A stretch of DNA of 35,581 nt from a virus, in IMG/VR virus record IMGVR_UViG_3300031857_000649, positions 1 through 35,581 of that record. The stretch is one strand, 5' to 3'. This document shows, in pieces, positions 17,001-24,052 of the stretch; the stretch's first letter is position 1, and every line of letters begins with the position of its first letter. Below the pieces are notes generated by a model. The model ran no database searches, had not been told where the DNA came from, and saw only the letters and a program-made list of their open reading frames with translations. Position numbers and translations under genes: made by a program.

Positions 17001-17260
17001 CCTGTGATAACAAATGTAGGTCTCCTTTTTGCACACTCAGTAAAAAACCAAGTGATTTCTCTAACTAATTCTGGAGACATTTCAGTTTTAGCGTGAGCAA
17101 TATCACCCGCTAAGTAGATTATGGAATCCTCTAAATTTTGAGAATCCACATCGGATAAAAATTTATTTAATACTTCTCTATACTCCTTATGCCTTTTTAG
17201 ATTACGAATATGCAAATCGGCTAAGTGATAGATGTATTTAACATTATCTAACTTGATCAT
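14066..17260 (-). CDS. Fused Mre11/SbcD nuclease and Rad50/SbcC ATPase (T4 gp47-gp46 fusion)
   Basis: One 1064-residue polypeptide joins two proteins that are normally separate. Residues 1-245 are an Mre11-type metallophosphoesterase: D15-x-H17, GDIAH (D53, H56), GNHD (N88-D90), H159 and GDIH (D193, H195). Residues about 385-1064 are a Rad50/SbcC ATPase: Walker A APNTQGKSS (415-423, Ala replacing the first Gly), long coiled coils at about 575-735 and 790-905, a zinc hook C739-EF-C742 at the apex, signature CSGMEKF (975-981), Walker B FLVIDE (1002-1007), D-loop GTLD and H1039. The complex processes DNA ends and drives recombination-dependent replication in T4. No stop or frameshift is visible across the junction. 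A Bacteroidota-like promoter sits just upstream. Confidence 0.9.
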   Translation of the reverse strand: MIKLDNVKYIYHLADLHIRNLKRHKEYREVLNKFLSDVDSQNLEDSIIYLAGDIAHAKTEMSPELVREITWFFTECAKRRPTFVITGNHDCNLNNKDRLDVLTPICDNLSLPNLVYLRDTGVYQITDDITFTVYSILDKKENWPKGKDVNGNKKICFFHGPVDAAKTDIGYVVSSHNFTPDMFDGFDMVLMGDIHKRQVVQQRDKANGKPIVVYAGSTVQQNHGEYLENHGYLLWNVETETFEEFNIHNDYGYLTIDVVNGVIPQWVKDEIGTKLPKQPRLRVRFSDTEVSDIKLVSAELQQMFKVNEITITKQDTLNSLKSKNRNARNLAGNVKDPNVQNGLIREYLERQFLLDDQTLDKIVEINNKVNLKITHEDTDNILWIPKSFEFSNMFSYGEGNKINFENARGIIGLFAPNTQGKSSLFDSLSFCIFDKCSRAFKATHIMNNQKDTFSCKFNFEIDAVDYFIEREAHTTKGGNVKVNVNFYRIVDGVEESLNGEERRDTNDIIRKYLGTYEDFVMTSLSLQGNNALFIDKSQSERKDILAQYIGVNVFDKLFDVVNEDNKEASILLKNFKKDDFSQRLAELESTISQGENKFDLLVEEKEDLESDKTEIEKKLSNLESQIIQTTLTLDLDEETKKLNLFTSSLASHTTKLEKMETQLTQAEGIVLELIEQEKILSKFTIGDDVIDIETAYSDYKSKKSDLIEAEKVHSNAKIYLNSANEKIQHLENHKYDPNCEFCCDNAFVKDAMNAKNSLPQLELIVEEAMNDVSGILQTLQILDGIEEAYKSYQTKNKEINDSKTLVSRIKEQISKTKLDIRDCEDGIKLSTANIEEYHKNKEQIETNKQLRKNIADTKQIVEGIKKELKRKGDEILDINTTISKARQEKTTIEDNIAKIKELEETNKLYEYYLDAVKRDGISYELISKTLPSIEGEINNILGQIVEFSMNLQMDGKNVNAYINYGDSRKWPLEMCSGMEKFISGLAIRVALINICNLPRPNFLVIDEGFGTLDSENLQSLFMAFAYLKTQFEFVIVISHIDSMRDVVDTLLEIKKDNGFSSVKF

Positions 17261-17276
17261 AGTATATTTCTTAGTG

Positions 17277-17308
17277 TAAAGATACGAAAAAAATGGGATA
17301 TATCCAAA
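17277..17308 (-). promoter_or_regulatory. Bacteroidota-like promoter for the gp47-gp46 gene
   Basis: On the minus strand TTTG (17308-17305) is followed by 20 bases and TATCTTTA (17284-17277). The Bacteroidota consensus is TTTG-N19-21-TAnnTTTG; one base differs. The predicted start lies about 10 bases before the ATG at 17260, a short leader. This suggests transcription by the unmodified host polymerase. Confidence 0.6.
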
Positions 17309-17488
17309 TTATTTTTCTAATTTTTTAGCTTCGAAATATTCTTTTAATTTAACTTCTAAATAATCCATTGATTCCGAAGGGCCTTCATATCCCATATATT
17401 TTGCATATATCCTTAATTTGTCGGGATCTTGTTCTAATTGCCTTTTTAAATCTTCTAATGATGGAAGGTGTGCTGTTATGTATGTCAT
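17309..17488 (-). CDS. Small unknown protein (59 residues)
   Basis: A short ORF reading MTYITAHLPSLEDLKRQ at its start and ending EAKKLEK, rich in Leu, Glu and Lys and probably helical. Its ATG overlaps the cupin stop by 4 bases (ATGA at 17488-17485), the same coupling as other genes in this block, and it fills an otherwise empty 225-base gap. The promoter of the gp47-gp46 gene begins right after its stop. I do not recognise a family. Coupling and sensible composition make a real gene likely. Confidence 0.65.
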   Translation of the reverse strand: MTYITAHLPSLEDLKRQLEQDPDKLRIYAKYMGYEGPSESMDYLEVKLKEYFEAKKLEK

Positions 17489-17856
17489 AATAAATCGTTT
17501 GGATTATTTCGGTAAATTCGGTAACTATCATCATCGAAGTGTTGAGTTGATACTTCAAATACTATCGATTCAGGCTCTAATGCGATTAGTTGATGAGGCT
17601 TACCTCTATCTATATAAACACACTCTCCAACATTAAGAATTTCTTTATGTAGTTTTGCTTCATCAGTATCAATCCAATGAAATTCAAATGCTCCTTTCTG
17701 AACATACCACGTTTCATTTTTAATCATGTGATAATGCATTGAGAATCGATTTCCTTCATTGGGAAAAACTAACAATTTACCACAATACTGCTCATCATTA
17801 TGAATCCATAATTCATATCCCCAATTTTTATTTACTTTGATTGGTTTAAATGCCAT
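17485..17856 (-). CDS. Cupin, phosphomannose isomerase/sugar-isomerase-like
   Basis: A 123-residue single cupin barrel. WGYELWI at 12-18 resembles the PWGYE opening of type II phosphomannose isomerase/GDP-mannose pyrophosphorylase tails. HYHMIKNETWYVQKG at 41-55 is a complete cupin motif 1 (metal ligands H41, H43, E48, then G55), and DRGKPHQL gives motif 2 with H88. It is much shorter than a full ManC protein, so only the isomerase-like domain exists. Sugar-phosphate isomerisation or small-molecule binding are both possible. It lies in the replication/metabolism block, overlapping the 81-residue gene by 11 bases upstream, away from the main glycan genes, although it could feed them. Confidence 0.75.
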   Translation of the reverse strand: MAFKPIKVNKNWGYELWIHNDEQYCGKLLVFPNEGNRFSMHYHMIKNETWYVQKGAFEFHWIDTDEAKLHKEILNVGECVYIDRGKPHQLIALEPESIVFEVSTQHFDDDSYRIYRNNPNDLL

Positions 17857-18091
17857 TCCTTTTTATTTTTATTGTTATACCGGCCTTACCCGCTGAAATA
17901 TCATAGGTATTATATCGATTATCGTTTATAAAACCATAATTCTTAAATCTAAATATAATTACTTGTTTTCCTTCAAACACCGCATAGATTGCATTATCAG
18001 CATAATCAATAGATGGTTGGGATATAAACCCCATTCTCCAACTATCTCTAAACTCCTCTTCTAATTCATCGGGTGTTATATGAATTAACAT
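17846..18091 (-). CDS. Unknown 81-residue protein
   Basis: Not recognised. The first third is acidic (ITPDELEEEFRDSW). The rest looks like alternating beta strands (AIYAVFEGKQVIIFRFKNYGF) ending in a basic KIKIKRNG tail, suggesting a small alpha+beta fold. It follows thymidylate synthase by one base and overlaps the cupin by 11 bases, so it is translated as part of the same block. There is no membrane segment, Cys motif or known catalytic signature. Confidence 0.65.
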   Translation of the reverse strand: MLIHITPDELEEEFRDSWRMGFISQPSIDYADNAIYAVFEGKQVIIFRFKNYGFINDNRYNTYDISAGKAGITIKIKRNGI

Positions 18092-18092
18092 A

Positions 18093-19010
18093 TCAATTAC
18101 TTAAGGGTGCTTTTATCGTTGGATGTGATATATAATTTTCTAAAATAATATCATCTGGCATAAATGATTCCATTCCACCTCTTACATGAACTGTTGGTAA
18201 CTGATAAGGAGTTCTACTAATTTGTTCTTTAGCCTGTTCAATATGGTTTAAATATAAATGAGTATCACCTAAATTACCGATCAATTCATCGGGTATCATT
18301 TGTACTTCATCTGCAATCATTTCTAATAATAATCCATAAGAAGCAATATTAAATGGTAATCCTAAAAATGTATCCACACTTCTTTGATTCCACATTAAAG
18401 ATATTGTATGATACTTACCGGGATTTACTATTTTCTCATCTCGTGTAGATGGTCTTGTATAAACTTGAAATCCATAATGACAAGGCGGTAAAACCATTTC
18501 GTTTAACTCACCTACATTCCAAGCATTTACCATCAATCTTCTACTATCAGGATTTGTTTTAAGTTCGTTGATTAAGTTTTGGATTTGGTTTATCCCATTC
18601 CAATCTCTCCATTGTTTACCATAAATTGGCCCCAATTCACCCCATATCTTAGCGAATTCATCATCGGTTTTTATTCTTTCAATAAAATCTTTCATTGGTA
18701 GGGGTTCATCTAAATCCCAATTCCAAACTCTTTCATATCGTTTGTATGCATCTCCATCCCAAATATGACACCCATTATCAACTAAATATTTGATGTTAGT
18801 ATCACCTCTTAAAAACCATAGGAGTTCTGTCACCATAGTTTTCCATGCCATCTTCTTTGTAGTAAGCAAAGGAAACCCTTCGCTCATTTTGTGGCGAATC
18901 TGTCTACCAAATACTGATATAGTTCCAGTTCCAGTTCTATCACCTTTCTGAATACCATTATCTAAAATATCTTGTAGTAAATTTTGATATGATTTATCTA
19001 TGTTATTCAT
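18093..19010 (-). CDS. thyA: Thymidylate synthase
   Basis: A 305-residue ThyA-type enzyme that makes dTMP from dUMP using methylene-tetrahydrofolate, supplying thymidine for phage DNA. All landmarks are present: R25 in GDRTGTGT, TELLWFLRGDTN near 61-72, IWDGDAY, LGPIYGKQWR (126-135), the dUMP-phosphate arginines DSRR (155-158), the nucleophile C177 in LPPCHYGFQVY, QRSVD (209-213), GLPFNIASY (217-225) and GDTHLYLNH (248-256). The ending HPTIKAPLSN matches a normal length. It overlaps the membrane protein gene by 8 bases. An AT-rich phage making its own thymidylate fits a lytic T4-like lifestyle. No intron or insertion interrupts it. Confidence 0.97.
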   Translation of the reverse strand: MNNIDKSYQNLLQDILDNGIQKGDRTGTGTISVFGRQIRHKMSEGFPLLTTKKMAWKTMVTELLWFLRGDTNIKYLVDNGCHIWDGDAYKRYERVWNWDLDEPLPMKDFIERIKTDDEFAKIWGELGPIYGKQWRDWNGINQIQNLINELKTNPDSRRLMVNAWNVGELNEMVLPPCHYGFQVYTRPSTRDEKIVNPGKYHTISLMWNQRSVDTFLGLPFNIASYGLLLEMIADEVQMIPDELIGNLGDTHLYLNHIEQAKEQISRTPYQLPTVHVRGGMESFMPDDIILENYISHPTIKAPLSN

Positions 19011-19389
19011 CTTTATTCATTTTTAACCTTTCTTTATTTTCTCTATCCAAATTTCTACTATATCTTTCTCTCATTCCAATTATACGATGAAAATCTTTAT
19101 ATGCAGCCGGATGATAATCTTTTAAATAAGATAATCCAATTTCATATTCACTAATAATATCTTCGTATCTATTTTCCTTAGTATCAAACCCATCGTCTTG
19201 AAATTTCAATTCAGTTTGTAGAGAATCAATTACATCTTGTAAAGAATCAATTTGTTCCAATTTAACTAAATAACTTTTTTCAGCGGTTGTTATATTTTCT
19301 TTATTGTGGTTCATGCTTAAAGCAATTGCAATAATTCCTATGATTAGAATTGTACCCAATGCAAATTTATACGATGTATTAGTATCCAT
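19003..19389 (-). CDS. Small membrane-anchored coiled-coil protein
   Basis: A 128-residue protein with one hydrophobic segment near the N-terminus (FALGTILIIGIIAIALS, about residues 9-25), followed by a charged, probably helical body. LVKLEQIDSLQDVIDSLQTEL at about 41-61 has heptad spacing typical of a coiled coil, and the C-terminus is strongly basic/acidic (RERYSRNLDRENKERLK). The topology suggests a single-pass anchor with the body on one side. No lipobox or cleavage site is evident. It sits between primase (1-base gap) and thymidylate synthase. A spanin-like or membrane scaffold role would be guesswork; I do not recognise a family. Confidence 0.65.
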   Translation of the reverse strand: MDTNTSYKFALGTILIIGIIAIALSMNHNKENITTAEKSYLVKLEQIDSLQDVIDSLQTELKFQDDGFDTKENRYEDIISEYEIGLSYLKDYHPAAYKDFHRIIGMRERYSRNLDRENKERLKMNKDE

Positions 19390-19390
19390 T

Positions 19391-20317
19391 TTATAATGAT
19401 AGTTTAAGTTTTATTAAATCTTCAAATGATGAAGTTGTATTTGTTTCTATTTGTTTTGTTACTTCGGTAAATCCCATTTCCGAAGGGTCTTTCCCATTCA
19501 GAGTTATTATTTTACAATCAATTCCATTATTAGTTAGATATTGATAATGCTTAACAGCATCTCCCATAGCATCTTTATCCAATACAATATTAACTGATGG
19601 TTTTTTTGTTAGAATCTTATCACTTAAAACTTTGGGAAGAGTTTTACCAAAAATAGGCACTGCATTTCTTTTAATTGCAATTGCATCAAATGCCCCTTCA
19701 CAAAGTGTTATAGGCATATCCCAATTTATAGTTGAATCAAATCCAATTATATTTTTTGATACAGGAGGATTCTTATACTTCATATTTTCATTGGGATAGA
19801 TACTTCTAGCTATAAAGAAATTTAATCTGCTATCTGAATCATAAGATGGTATAATAACCCTACCTTTGTATAACCCACTATCGCAATAACCTATTCGGTG
19901 TTTAAGAATATCATTATCACTTATACCCCTTTTTCTAAGATAGTTATATGCAACTTTATATTCTATAATGTGCTGGTTATCTAAAATGGTTTTATATTCA
20001 GAAGGTAATTTTAGTTCAATTTGTTCTTCATCTCTTACATCTCCACCAATATTTGCTTCATTGTAAATAGTATTAACCTTTACTATTACTTCTCTATCGA
20101 CTTGCAATTTACGAAGAAGAGTGTATATTTTTTTACCTTTGGAATCACATACCCAACATCTCCATTTTTGAGATTCTAAATTGACTTGCAGTTTAGGTTT
20201 GTGGTGTGAGCAAAAGGGGCAATAATATTGAATCTCATCTTTGCCCAAATTTCTTCCACCTCCTAAAACATCATCAATTTTATTCTTTACAAATTGTTTA
20301 TCAATTTCAGAAATCAT
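19391..20317 (-). CDS. DNA primase with zinc ribbon and Toprim domain (gp61/DnaG-like)
   Basis: A 308-residue primase that lays RNA primers for lagging-strand synthesis. The N-terminal zinc ribbon is C33-PF-C36 and C54-WV-C57 (YYCPFCSHH; WRCWVCDSKG), the CHC2-like template-binding element. A spacer contains GYCDSGLYKGRVIIP, the usual start of the DnaG catalytic core. The Toprim domain shows E207-x3-D211 (LCEGAFDAI) and D247-K-D249 (VLDKDAMGD), which hold the metals, and GKDPSEMG follows as in DnaG. At 308 residues it lacks a helicase domain, so a separate helicase should be elsewhere in the genome. It overlaps the SGNH-like gene upstream by 11 bases. Confidence 0.9.
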   Translation of the reverse strand: MISEIDKQFVKNKIDDVLGGGRNLGKDEIQYYCPFCSHHKPKLQVNLESQKWRCWVCDSKGKKIYTLLRKLQVDREVIVKVNTIYNEANIGGDVRDEEQIELKLPSEYKTILDNQHIIEYKVAYNYLRKRGISDNDILKHRIGYCDSGLYKGRVIIPSYDSDSRLNFFIARSIYPNENMKYKNPPVSKNIIGFDSTINWDMPITLCEGAFDAIAIKRNAVPIFGKTLPKVLSDKILTKKPSVNIVLDKDAMGDAVKHYQYLTNNGIDCKIITLNGKDPSEMGFTEVTKQIETNTTSSFEDLIKLKLSL

Positions 20318-21008
20318 ATCTTTCTTTAAGAAGCTTTAAATACCAAAATATCCCATTTTGGTTAAAATGTTTATCTAATTTAGAAAAAAAATATGAATAA
20401 TCAAAATTTTTCTTTAAGAAAGTTTCCAAACTATGATATTCTCCGAATCTAATGTGTAACCCGGCCTCAAATTTATTAAGAATCACATCATAATCATTTG
20501 TATAATAAAAAAATTCAACATTAATATCATTCGATTTACCTAATAAAATTAAAAGTTCTAATTCAGTTTGCCAATCTTTAATTAGTTTTCTATGATTATT
20601 TTCTACAATTAGGGTTTGATATGGGACAAATAAATTTTTAAAAGCAAAATCTTTTTCTATTGATGTGTATGGATACAAAGTTGAATACATATCCTTTTCA
20701 AAGATATCTAAATCCGAAAATAGAAGATGGTCGTATGAATATGAAAGATTTGCTGGATTTGTAATTGAATGTTTTAACTTATCACTACTGATAACCAACA
20801 TACGGTTTGGCACGGTCAATTGAATAAGAATATTACAATTTCTTGCACCCTCTTTTATTAATTTTATTAATTTTAACTTTGCTAATTTTATAATATGCTC
20901 ATTTGAAATTGAATAATGAGCATTAACTTCCAAATATTTTTGGTTATATTCTTTCAGGGTTGTATCTATCATTGAAAAAGAATCGCCAAATAGATAAAGT
21001 TTTTTCAT
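20307..21008 (-). CDS. SGNH-like protein
   Basis: A 233-residue protein opening with LYLFGDSFSMID, an SGNH/GDSL block I with S10 as putative nucleophile. NILIQLTVPNRMLV could be the central strand and Asn block. No clear C-terminal Asp-His pair of the DxxH type is seen, so activity is uncertain. It starts 5 bases after another SGNH-like gene and overlaps primase by 11 bases. The two may be old duplicates that diverged. Proteins of this kind are frequent in marine T4-like phages with no settled role. Confidence 0.6.
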   Translation of the reverse strand: MKKLYLFGDSFSMIDTTLKEYNQKYLEVNAHYSISNEHIIKLAKLKLIKLIKEGARNCNILIQLTVPNRMLVISSDKLKHSITNPANLSYSYDHLLFSDLDIFEKDMYSTLYPYTSIEKDFAFKNLFVPYQTLIVENNHRKLIKDWQTELELLILLGKSNDINVEFFYYTNDYDVILNKFEAGLHIRFGEYHSLETFLKKNFDYSYFFSKLDKHFNQNGIFWYLKLLKERYDF

Positions 21009-21013
21009 CTATA

Positions 21014-21838
21014 CTATTTTGTAAGCTGAAGATATTTCTTATATAGTTGGTTAGCTAACCATTTATGTGAATCTAAACAAGGATGATCATCATTTACTCC
21101 AATATTTTGCTTAAGGGTTAGATAACAATCTTTGTTCATAGCATCCCAACTTCTATATTCGTGTCCATTAAAAATAATTGGCATATAAAATTCGTTTGTC
21201 TTTATAGTACTCTCCACTAAATGATATGAATAGAAATCTTCTAATCCCATAAAAAATACACACTTACACCCCATAGATTCCAATACTCTAAAATTTTCAA
21301 TTAATCTACCGAATACTACAAAGAATACATCTGCCACTGTTTGATTTATACTTGTTCTTCGCATTGGGTCATCTAATAAGTTAAGACTTTCAACAACCTC
21401 TTTTTTCTTTTCAGCACCTAGCCACTTCACCCCATCATCTCCTATATCATATCCATGCGGATTATGTGTGAATTCTAATATATCCCTTATTATATTTGTA
21501 AACTGAAACACGCAATATTTTGGAACATAATTAGTTTCTATTTTTAAGTAATTGATTAAAAGTTCGAGTCTTTCAATATTTCTATAATTGTTCCCACCAT
21601 TCTCACTTTTACCTAATAAATTTAAGTTTAAAAAATTCTTTAAAATGCCAGAATATCTATTTTTTTCTCGGTAAGCAATCAATTCCTCCAAAGAAATCAT
21701 TATTAAACTCGATGGATAGTATGTTACCTTATTTCTATATAATTCAAAGGTTTTAGGATAATTTTCCTTCCAATAATGAAACTCTAATCCCTCTCCATAG
21801 GTAAAAGAACAACCAAAATTCAATAATAAGTTTGTCAT
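21014..21838 (-). CDS. SGNH-like hydrolase with Cys in block I
   Basis: A 274-residue protein beginning NLLLNFGCSFTYGEGLE. This is an SGNH block I in which Cys replaces the usual Asp before the Ser (G9-C10-S11), a variant common among phage GCSFT proteins. YCVFQFTNIIRD is a plausible central block, and near the C-terminus DDHPCLDSHKWLANQLY supplies the Asp/His pair (DSH). This copy therefore looks more complete than its downstream neighbour. It overlaps the GIY-YIG-like gene by 4 bases (ATGA). The substrate is unknown; ester hydrolysis on a polysaccharide or glycan is the family expectation. Confidence 0.68.
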   Translation of the reverse strand: MTNLLLNFGCSFTYGEGLEFHYWKENYPKTFELYRNKVTYYPSSLIMISLEELIAYREKNRYSGILKNFLNLNLLGKSENGGNNYRNIERLELLINYLKIETNYVPKYCVFQFTNIIRDILEFTHNPHGYDIGDDGVKWLGAEKKKEVVESLNLLDDPMRRTSINQTVADVFFVVFGRLIENFRVLESMGCKCVFFMGLEDFYSYHLVESTIKTNEFYMPIIFNGHEYRSWDAMNKDCYLTLKQNIGVNDDHPCLDSHKWLANQLYKKYLQLTK

Positions 21839-22278
21839 TTAGATGGTATATCTTTTCTAAAAAATTTTCCTAAAATATTATCATTGAAATACAAATCCGA
21901 ATTTTCTAATACTTCTAATGAAAATAAGTACTTTGTTTCTAAGTATGTAAGATGCTTTGGAGAATATGCAAATTGAAGAATTGTTCTCTCAAATTCTTCC
22001 TGTTTCCCTTCTTTAATAAGCTGTTTAATTTCAGAGTGAGAACCATAGTATGTTTTCCAATCACTCTCCTTTTGAACTTTCTTTTTTTTACTCGCTCTTT
22101 TATCAGTAAGCTCTGATATCTCCCTTTTGCCCAATGCTTTTGTGGTTATTGATATAAGTTGTTTCCTACCAACATATCGTTTCCCAGATGGGAGATATAC
22201 TACCTCATATACAAACCCAAATGCTCCCTCAGGAATCTGAGATATATCAGAGATTATACTTTCTTTGTATTTCCACAT
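21835..22278 (-). CDS. GIY-YIG-like phage endonuclease
   Basis: A 147-residue protein that fits a GIY-YIG nuclease in reduced form. FVY (22-24) stands for GIY, YVG (35-37) for YIG, followed by R38-K39. After a lysine-rich insert (about 59-70) comes SDWKTYYGS (72-80), an element of a widespread phage family. Then YLETKYLF (112-119) provides the catalytic-type Glu, and YFNDNI (130-135) the C-terminal Asn. There is no extra DNA-binding domain, so it resembles stand-alone phage nucleases more than an intron homing enzyme, and no intron is seen nearby. A freestanding homing nuclease or a host-DNA or recombination nuclease are the options. Confidence 0.65.
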   Translation of the reverse strand: MWKYKESIISDISQIPEGAFGFVYEVVYLPSGKRYVGRKQLISITTKALGKREISELTDKRASKKKKVQKESDWKTYYGSHSEIKQLIKEGKQEEFERTILQFAYSPKHLTYLETKYLFSLEVLENSDLYFNDNILGKFFRKDIPSK

Positions 22279-22297
22279 AACGTAACCGTATCGATTA

Positions 22298-22528
22298 TTA
22301 TCGTTTTATTGTATCAGTATATTTTGTTAAGTCAGCCTGTCCCTTTCTTGCTGCTGATAACACTCTTTCTTCTAAATTATAGTCTGTATTACCTATTAAT
22401 GCTTTTGAAGTAAATCCCTTTACTGCGATTGCTCCTCCAACCTTAGTTTTAATAAAATCAACTTTTTGGTTTGGTGCATTCTTTTCAGCAAGTTTTGAAT
22501 CTTTGTACAAGTCTATTAGTTGTGCCAT
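22298..22528 (-). CDS. Small unknown protein (76 residues)
   Basis: Not recognised. It starts MAQLIDLYKDSKLAEKN, with a basic helical head, and ends with a helix containing LEERVLSAARKGQ. There is no Cys, membrane segment or known motif. Its leader carries the TATTTAT element shared by several structural genes (22545-22551), 16 bases before the ATG, and it lies directly after the 475-residue structural gene, so I infer a late gene, perhaps a minor virion component. Regulation shared with structural genes is the only functional hint. Confidence 0.6.
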   Translation of the reverse strand: MAQLIDLYKDSKLAEKNAPNQKVDFIKTKVGGAIAVKGFTSKALIGNTDYNLEERVLSAARKGQADLTKYTDTIKR

Positions 22529-22551
22529 TTTGTCTTTGTTTTATATAAATA

Positions 22552-23979
22552 TTAAGTATCGAAACGAATAACGAAATTGATTGGATAATCCGGAGTTGAT
22601 TTAGGTTTAGATGGTATTTTTGCCACCGCAACCATATCATAATTTTCATCATATAAACCTATTGTTGTAACATAAGGTGCTAAATATGAACCAGTTGGGT
22701 CTATTGATGAGCTGTATTCATATTCATCAAACCCTATCTTAGTAGTACCATCAAAATCAGATACTAATCTAAAATCTAAATTATATTCATTAGTAGGAGA
22801 AGTTACACTTCCTGGTGTAAATGGAATGTATTTTCTTACATAAACATCTCCGTTATAAAATTTAGTTGCAGATGGATTAGTTGAGTAGTTAAATTCATTT
22901 GGATTTATTTCCAAAAATACTTCATTTTCATAGATAGTTTTAGTAGATTGGAATCTCATATCCCAATTATCATCATCGCCAAAATTATAGTTTTCACCCT
23001 CTTCTAATGTGTCTCTATATCTTTCAACCCCATAAGTAAGTATGATTATACCATTTGAGTAAAATATATTACCTATTGTACTCGCTCCATTGTATCTACT
23101 TAATTCTAATGGAAAATTAAATGTACCTACGGCATATAAATTATTACTCTGAATATCGTAACTAAATATTTCAGTTGATGCATTTGGACTTCCATTATAA
23201 CTTACTACAAAACTTCCTGGTGTATTACTTTCTTCATCACCTGCATTAAAGGATATTAAATCCATTGTATAGGATATACCATCATTCATTAAAAAAGTAA
23301 TGGTATCATTTTCAATATCAATTGCAGTTACTTCAACAAAATTCTTACCATCGAATACTAAATTACCCTTACCATCATCTGTAATTAAATCATTCGTGGT
23401 ATAGTTTTGTATTCTTAATGAATTAGGCTTTATACCTTCCCCAACATACCTCTGAGGAATACTCCACATTAAAAATCTATCTCCCAAAACCCTCTCTGTG
23501 TATGAAGCATAATTATCCATCACACCATAAACCTTTGTAACATCGGTAAATTTACCCTCAAATATTACACCCGTATCATTTACATAATAATTGTTTTGGT
23601 CTAAAAATTGCTGAAATTCATTTATATACTTTCTTTCGGATTGAGAATAATAATTCGAATATGATGATGTTACAGGTGTTGCTAAATTAGAAGATAGATT
23701 TATCTCATATCTTTTTATTTGATTAGCATTATGCTTTCTAGCATTCCAATTTGTAACAACTCCTACTTGTTTTGCAGAATTTGAATAAAAAAGTTGTTTT
23801 ACTCCCTTATATAAAGAGTATTCTTTAAACCCCCCTACTTCTCTATTTTCATTATTTTCAAAAGATCCCGATAGATGTTCAACCGCACGAATAGGAACAG
23901 TCGTATGATCTAAAGTCCAGTTTTTATAGACTTTAAATGGTCTAATTGTAATATCTGATTTTTGGATGGATTTAAACAT
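22552..23979 (-). CDS. Virion structural protein, C-terminus shared with the 414-residue neighbour
   Basis: A 475-residue, mostly beta-rich protein with no enzyme motif. The last 100 or so residues (EFNYSTNPSA ... YVTTIGLYDENYDMVAVAKIPSKP ... INFVIRFDT) clearly match the end of the upstream structural protein (EFNFSNNPTF ... YITSVGLFNDANELMAVAKTSQP ... VLIKVKLDF), so the two are paralogues at least in this domain. A similar C-terminal motif occurs in virion proteins of T4-like marine phages, as far as I recall. It has its own leader downstream of a strong terminator, with a partial Shine-Dalgarno (AGGTGAT) just before the ATG, unlike its neighbours. A baseplate or tail location is likely; the exact part is unknown. 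Confidence 0.65.
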   Translation of the reverse strand: MFKSIQKSDITIRPFKVYKNWTLDHTTVPIRAVEHLSGSFENNENREVGGFKEYSLYKGVKQLFYSNSAKQVGVVTNWNARKHNANQIKRYEINLSSNLATPVTSSYSNYYSQSERKYINEFQQFLDQNNYYVNDTGVIFEGKFTDVTKVYGVMDNYASYTERVLGDRFLMWSIPQRYVGEGIKPNSLRIQNYTTNDLITDDGKGNLVFDGKNFVEVTAIDIENDTITFLMNDGISYTMDLISFNAGDEESNTPGSFVVSYNGSPNASTEIFSYDIQSNNLYAVGTFNFPLELSRYNGASTIGNIFYSNGIIILTYGVERYRDTLEEGENYNFGDDDNWDMRFQSTKTIYENEVFLEINPNEFNYSTNPSATKFYNGDVYVRKYIPFTPGSVTSPTNEYNLDFRLVSDFDGTTKIGFDEYEYSSSIDPTGSYLAPYVTTIGLYDENYDMVAVAKIPSKPKSTPDYPINFVIRFDT

Positions 23980-23986
23980 ATCACCT

Positions 23987-23993
23987 ATAAATA
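23987..23993 (-). promoter_or_regulatory. TATTTAT element upstream of the 475-residue structural gene
   Basis: Minus-strand TATTTAT, 7 bases before the ATG and just after the terminator. The same heptamer precedes other late genes at 13838-13844, 22545-22551, 25957-25963 and 30785-30791. It could be a phage late-promoter element. The extreme AT content weakens the case. Confidence 0.35.
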
Positions 23994-24006
23994 TACAATA
24001 ATAAAA

Positions 24007-24024
24007 AACCCGCCGAAGCGGGTT
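24007..24024 (-). terminator. Rho-independent terminator with UUCG loop
   Basis: On the minus strand AACCCGC-TTCG-GCGGGTT, a perfect 7-bp stem with the very stable UUCG tetraloop, followed by TTTTATTATT. It ends the transcript of the 414-residue structural gene and upstream genes. It is the most GC-rich spot of the intergenic sequence. Confidence 0.92.
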
Positions 24025-24052
24025 ATTTAAAATTAAGGTTTAAAAATTAAAT

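Noticed and set aside
21835-22278. Homing endonuclease with an intron nearby
   Set aside because: No interrupted gene or intron-like sequence is found around it; only a freestanding nuclease can be supported.
22541-22553. T4 late promoter TATAAATA on the plus strand (also at 23986 and 30784)
   Set aside because: It would drive antisense transcription into minus-strand genes. The minus-strand TATTTAT reading is consistent with gene direction, so plus-strand promoters are not claimed.
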